NCBI RefSeq assembly: GCF_029867415.1
Contig: NW_026705401.1
Span: 248,001-312,000 of the forward strand
Length of the DNA stretch: 64,000 bases
Direction: 5' to 3'
DNA from: Vicia villosa
Lineage: Eukaryota; Streptophyta; Magnoliopsida; Fabales; Fabaceae
Shown here in pieces: positions 60,015 to 64,000 of this stretch. The notes below the pieces were generated by a model. That model searched no databases. It was not told the origin of the DNA and saw only the letters and a list, made by a program, of their open reading frames with translations. The first letter of the stretch is position 1. Every line of letters starts with the position of its first letter. The translations under genes were made by a program, and so were the position numbers.

Positions 60015-61227
60015 TGTTAGAACAAGATTTGTTCTGATCAATATTCTTAGTTTTGATGATAACAAGGATATGAATTTTGTGTGAGATAATGTGGTACTCT
60101 AATACACTGCAATTTCCCTTTCAGGAAATATATAAAGAGTATGCACAAATCAGCGCTCAGAAGCTTTGACTCAGAAGGTTCAGCATGCAACATCAGAACA
60201 TGGTCTGGCAAGACATCAAAACATGGTCAAAGCAGAATCAGAACATGGGTCTATGGAAGCATCAGAAGAACTTGAGTTCAGAAGCAGAAGCACTGAAGTT
60301 CTCATGGTATCACGCTCAGAAGCACTTCAAGGTCAGAAGACAAGAAGATGTTCTGCACCAAGCTGTTTGACTCTGATGATATTCAAACGTTGTATACACA
60401 AATGTCAGATCAGAAGCAAGTACAAGATGGCAGGCTACACTGACTGACAAAAGGAACGTTAGAAGCTATTAAAGGCAACGTCAGTAGACACAGCGTAAAC
60501 AAGGCTCGAGGTAGTTGACAAAAGAGTGAAACATTAAATGCAATGCTGTACGGAATACGCAAAGAATTAAATGCTCCCAACGGTCATCTTCTCAAGTGCC
60601 TATAAGTATGAAGTTCTGATGAGAATCAAGGTTACCGATTCTGAAGAATTCTGTGAATACTAACTTGCTGAAACACCGTTCAAATCAAAGCTCAGAAACT
60701 TCATCTTCATCAAAGCTCACTACATTGCTGTTGTAATATATTAGTGAGATTAAGCTTAAACTTTAAGAGAAATATCACTGTTGTGATTATAGCTTTTCAG
60801 AAGCATTGTAATACTCTTAGAATTGATTACATTAATTTGTAAGTAACTAGAGTGATCAAGTGTGATCAGGATACTCTAGGAAGTCTTAGCTTGTGTCTAA
60901 GCAGTTGTAATTAGAGTGATCACGTGGTGGTCAGGATACTCTAAGAAAGTCTTAGCTTGTGTCTAAGCAATTGTTCCTGGAGTGATCAGGTTGTGATCAA
61001 GATACTCTAGAAGACTTAGTCGTGGGCTAAGTGGAAAACCATTGTAATCTGTTGCGATTAGTGGATTAAATCCTCAGGTGAGGTAAATTACTCCGTGGGG
61101 ATGGACTGGAGTAGTTTAGTTAACAACGAACCAGGATAAAAATAACTGTGCAATTTGTTTTTATCGTTCAAGTTTTTAGACTACACTTATTCAAACCCCC
61201 CCTTTCTAAGTGTTTTTCTATCCTTCA
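60015..61227 (+). repeat. 3' LTR of the SIRE-type element
   Basis: The 1213-bp LTR starts TGTTAGAACAAGATTTG and ends CTATCCTTCA, followed by the CTTAT target copy. It differs from the 5' LTR by about 17 substitutions and a 1-bp deletion in an A run. Confidence 0.97.
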
Positions 61228-61232
61228 CTTAT

Positions 61233-62339
61233 CTTCACTTTTACAATTATGAGTAGGTGTTTTTTTAGTATGTAATTGCATGTGTTATTTCTAATTACAA
61301 ATGAAGGGTAAAATAAAGTAAATTAATTACTTTTAATTAACAGTTATTTTTTATTTAATTTTATGTATTTTTTTATCGATTTGTGTTTGTCCTTACACGT
61401 TTATTTTAACTATCAAATAAGTAAATATGTGGAGAGGTTATATGTTTTAGTAATTGTCTGAATAAATTTAGATACTATTGCCCAGCAGTTGTGTATGCCT
61501 GGCACAAAATTGGTTTTTTAAAGTTAGAGTGATTTTTTTTGGTGAATTAGATAGACCATACAACCTATTGATTATTGGTATATATAGATACACAATAATT
61601 ATACTAATTAACAGAAAAATATTTGTTTTTCTTAATGAAATTTTTTATAGATATTAAAGTAAAAAATACCATCAACTTTATAATCCCGACTACATTATTA
61701 TTATAGATGCCAAAAAATAAAATTAATGTAATTATTAAAACTATTAATTGAAGGATAGTTGTTTCTCATAATTCCATGCAATGTGCACCACCTATTTTAA
61801 AATAATTTTTATGAATAACACCATGAGAAGTTTAAATGCTCTGCTAAAGCAAATTAAAGAGAATAAGAGAAAAGAAAATATTTGTATTTCCCTTAGCCTA
61901 GATATAACTATTGTCTCTTTTTTTGGTGTTGGCCTTATTCATTTTGATATGAATTCTGATTTTCTATTCCGTGCTCTTTAGGTTGACTCTTAGATTCATA
62001 ATTTACTATTTATAATACAAAACTTTAAAGAATATAACAACAAAAATCTATAACTCACTCATAATCAAATGATAGAGAATAAAAATTAGGGATTTTTTTA
62101 ACAATAATTAAAAATTACTAATTAGAATAAAAATTTAAATGAATAAATAATTAATTATAGAATAGTAAAAGATCAATTAAAAAAGATGAAGATGATTGAG
62201 AAAGAAATGGAAAGAAAGAAGAAATAAGAGAGTTTCTTCAATCCATTCTTTTTTTATAGTGACATAGTTAGCAGAGTATTTGTTTAAATGAGGGAAGTCG
62301 GTTTGATATTCATTTCAAGTGGTAATCGCCGAGAGAAGT
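61233..62339. other. AT-rich spacer, no gene recognised
   Basis: This is low-complexity AT-rich DNA. A 66-codon open frame at 61781-61981 has no recognisable domain. Nothing else is seen. Confidence 0.5.
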
Positions 62340-62746
62340 TATTCTCCTCGCAATTGTGAAGCTGCATGGTGTTCCATTATGTATTGTTTTGGATAAATAT
62401 CTGAGGTTTACTTCTGATTTTTGGAAGAGTCTGCAAGAAGCGTTGGGTTCTAAGCTGAGATTGAGTTCAACGTATCACCCTCAGACGAATGGTCAGACGG
62501 AGAGAACTATTCAGTCATTGGAAGATTTGCTGAGAGCTTGTGTTCTCAAGCAGGGAGGTTTGTGGGATATTTACCTTCCATTGATAAAGTTTACTTATAA
62601 CAACAATTTCCATTCTAGTATTGGAATGGCACATGTTGAAGCATTGTATGGTCGGAGGTGTAGAACACCTCTATGTTGGCATGAATCTGGAGAAAGTGTG
62701 GTACTTGGACATGAGATTGTGCGAGAGACTATAGAAAGAGTGCATT
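62340..62746 (+). pseudogene. Ty3/gypsy integrase fragment (Tekay-like)
   Basis: The frame encodes the second half of a gypsy integrase core: FWKSLQEALGSKLRLSSTYH, PQTNGQTERTIQSLEDLLRA (containing the catalytic Glu), LPLIKFTYNNNFHSSIGMAH and EALYGRRCRTPLCWHESGE. The second catalytic Asp region is altered (IVLDKYLRFTS). It starts abruptly and is cut after RETIERV by an Ogre-like LTR end at 62747. No other part of this element is in view. Confidence 0.9.
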
Positions 62747-64000
62747 TGTAATACGGTGAACTGACTTTATCGAAATGTACGGTAAGCAAGAGTCGCCACC
62801 GACTTTTATTTTATCCAAATTAATGAAAGGCTAAAAGAACAGGAAAAAAACCTTTTTAAAAGAAAACTGAGTTCGGGGGGTAATTTATACAAAGGGAAGG
62901 TGTAAGGCACCCTTTGCATCCATGGTTTTCCATGGGATCTTAATTGCTTAGCCCACTTTTAAATTGTTTTGAAATGTTGAAAAGGAGGTGTGAAACGTAA
63001 AAACTTTGAAGAAGAACTTTAGCTTGTAAATAAGCGTAGTCTTTTTGAATTTGATTTTGGAAAAGAGAGGGAAAAGGATTTTTGAATTTAGAGCAAGCAA
63101 TTAGTAGCAACTACCCTAAGTTAGAAAAATTGTTCTTTTAGTCTTTCGGGCGAAAGGGTCTATCCATACCATGAGAGGGCAGGAAGTCTTTCAATTGGAT
63201 GTGAAGGGTCATCGAGAATTATCGTTCGCCATAAGACTGTCCCTGCCATAAAGAGGGCAAGTAGTCTAAGGGAAGGATATAATAGTCATTTAATATTTTT
63301 AGGCATCATGCGAGGATACCTTAGCAATTGGGACAATCATCTTATTTCCGAGGCAGCTTCGAGGGAGTTTCAATAACTTTAAAGGCAACATTTTCTTTAG
63401 GTATCCTCGGAATCGAGGGACTTGACTATTTTTAGGCAACAAAATTAATAAGGCAACAAGGCAACAGTAATAAGGCAACAATAATAAGGCAACAAGGCAA
63501 CCAGAGGAATTACCCTAAAGGTGTGTGGGTGCAACAATCACGTGATTAATTCAGATATTTATCTTGTAATTAGTGATGCTACTTCAGTTCAAGGCTTGCA
63601 CTCCCTAAGATTACTAACCACGCAGTAATAATATAAATAACATTAAAGGCAGAAATAAAAAGTCCTACGCTATTACAATAAACATCTGTTGGCAGAAATT
63701 TAAAGACGGAAATTAAAATCTAAATTATTACAAAAAAATACCTGCAGGGAAAATAGAGGCAAAATATAGAAGGAACACAATGCAAAATATAAAATTATGA
63801 CTAACAAGGCAAGGCAAAAAGGCAAATAGCCTAAATAAATACATAAATAAATAAAGGCAAATAATTTAAATAAGGAGGGAAATTAAATAGAGAGCATTCG
63901 ACAACCAATGGAGTATGGGATGAGAAGAGAAGCTCGCGATTAAGTTTAGAAAAAATAGGGTAAAAACCTTGTGGCTAAAAAATCTTAATGGGTAAAATAA
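62747..64000 (-). mobile_element. Ogre-like LTR, 3' part, continues beyond the window
   Basis: The minus-strand LTR end CAGTTCACCGTATTACA is at 62747. The GTCGGTGGCGACTC block, GGTGCCTTACACCTTCCC, the CTTTCGCC repeats, and CAATCACGTGATTAATTC with TGCACTCCCTAAGATTACTA match 27773-28740 in the same order. The insertion target is the gypsy integrase. The LTR start lies to the right of the window. Confidence 0.8.

Larger units (their letters stand above)
51540..61227 (+). mobile_element. SIRE-type Ty1/copia retrotransposon, nearly complete
   Basis: The 9688-bp element has LTRs of 1214 and 1213 bp and perfect CTTAT target copies at 51535-51539 and 61228-61232. It has a primer site, gag, pol in the order protease-integrase-reverse transcriptase-RNase H (copia order), a third reading frame after pol and several purine-rich PPT-like tracts. 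Those last features, the long LTRs and the 1.2-kb region after pol define sireviruses. The two LTRs differ by about 17 substitutions and one indel (about 1.4%), so insertion is recent, probably within the last million years. It is defective: a gag/pol frameshift, a stop near the pol end, and a broken third frame. Confidence 0.97.

Overview
This is nuclear DNA of a flowering plant, almost certainly a cool-season legume (clover, medick, pea or vetch group). It has intron-containing genes with GT-AG splice sites and AT-rich intergenic DNA. Its repeats are those expected in that clade: Ogre-like LTRs several kb long, a SIRE-type copia element, Athila-like fragments, and DTA/Harbinger/Stowaway-type MITEs. 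Species cannot be fixed from the sequence alone.

Four protein-coding genes look intact. (1) 3834-5237 (-): a five-exon gene for a 131-residue protein I do not recognise, pieced together from phase-consistent splice sites. (2) 6050-8235 (-): a two-exon BAHD acyltransferase of the omega-hydroxyacid feruloyl transferase (ASFT/HHT1) type, with a probable intron in its 5' UTR. (3) 12436-20230 (-): a complete 15-exon ARP2 gene (389 residues), including one GC-AG intron. (4) 35749-37676 (+): a six-exon gene for ribosomal protein eL8 (RPL7A), with site II and telo-box promoter motifs. They are ordinary housekeeping and cell-wall genes with no sign of joint function.

The rest is layered mobile DNA. 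1-1155: a SIRE-type LTR inserted into a LINE ORF1 remnant. 10329-12063: a Stowaway-like MITE, then a TIR element full of 20-bp palindromes. 20191-25294: the ARP2 5' end and an upstream copia LTR are duplicated in tandem; a SINE and other repeats lie between, and a decayed copia gag follows. 25295-33346: an Athila-like element carries a nested solo LTR (TSD ACTTT). That LTR was itself interrupted between 552-bp direct repeats by an RPA1-like gene fragment and an Ogre-like LTR fragment. 33365-35230: gypsy gag-protease remnant and an LTR-like segment. 38911-40355: a fold-back element with a G-rich Harbinger MITE inside. 41072-43168: an RPA1-like pseudogene with a hAT MITE. 43169-47447: a 4.3-kb Ogre-like solo LTR (TSD AACAC) with a 43-bp minisatellite. 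47453-50374: reverse-strand copia gag and LTR. 51540-61227: a nearly complete SIRE-type copia element (TSD CTTAT, 1.2-kb LTRs about 1.4% apart). 62340-64000: gypsy integrase fragment broken by an Ogre-like LTR that leaves the window.

I see no biological system that is clearly new. The most informative items are the two palindrome-rich fold-back elements, the filled and empty MITE sites in the two RPA1-like copies, the 552-bp repeats around a composite insertion, the ARP2 5'-end duplication, and the uncharacterised small gene.
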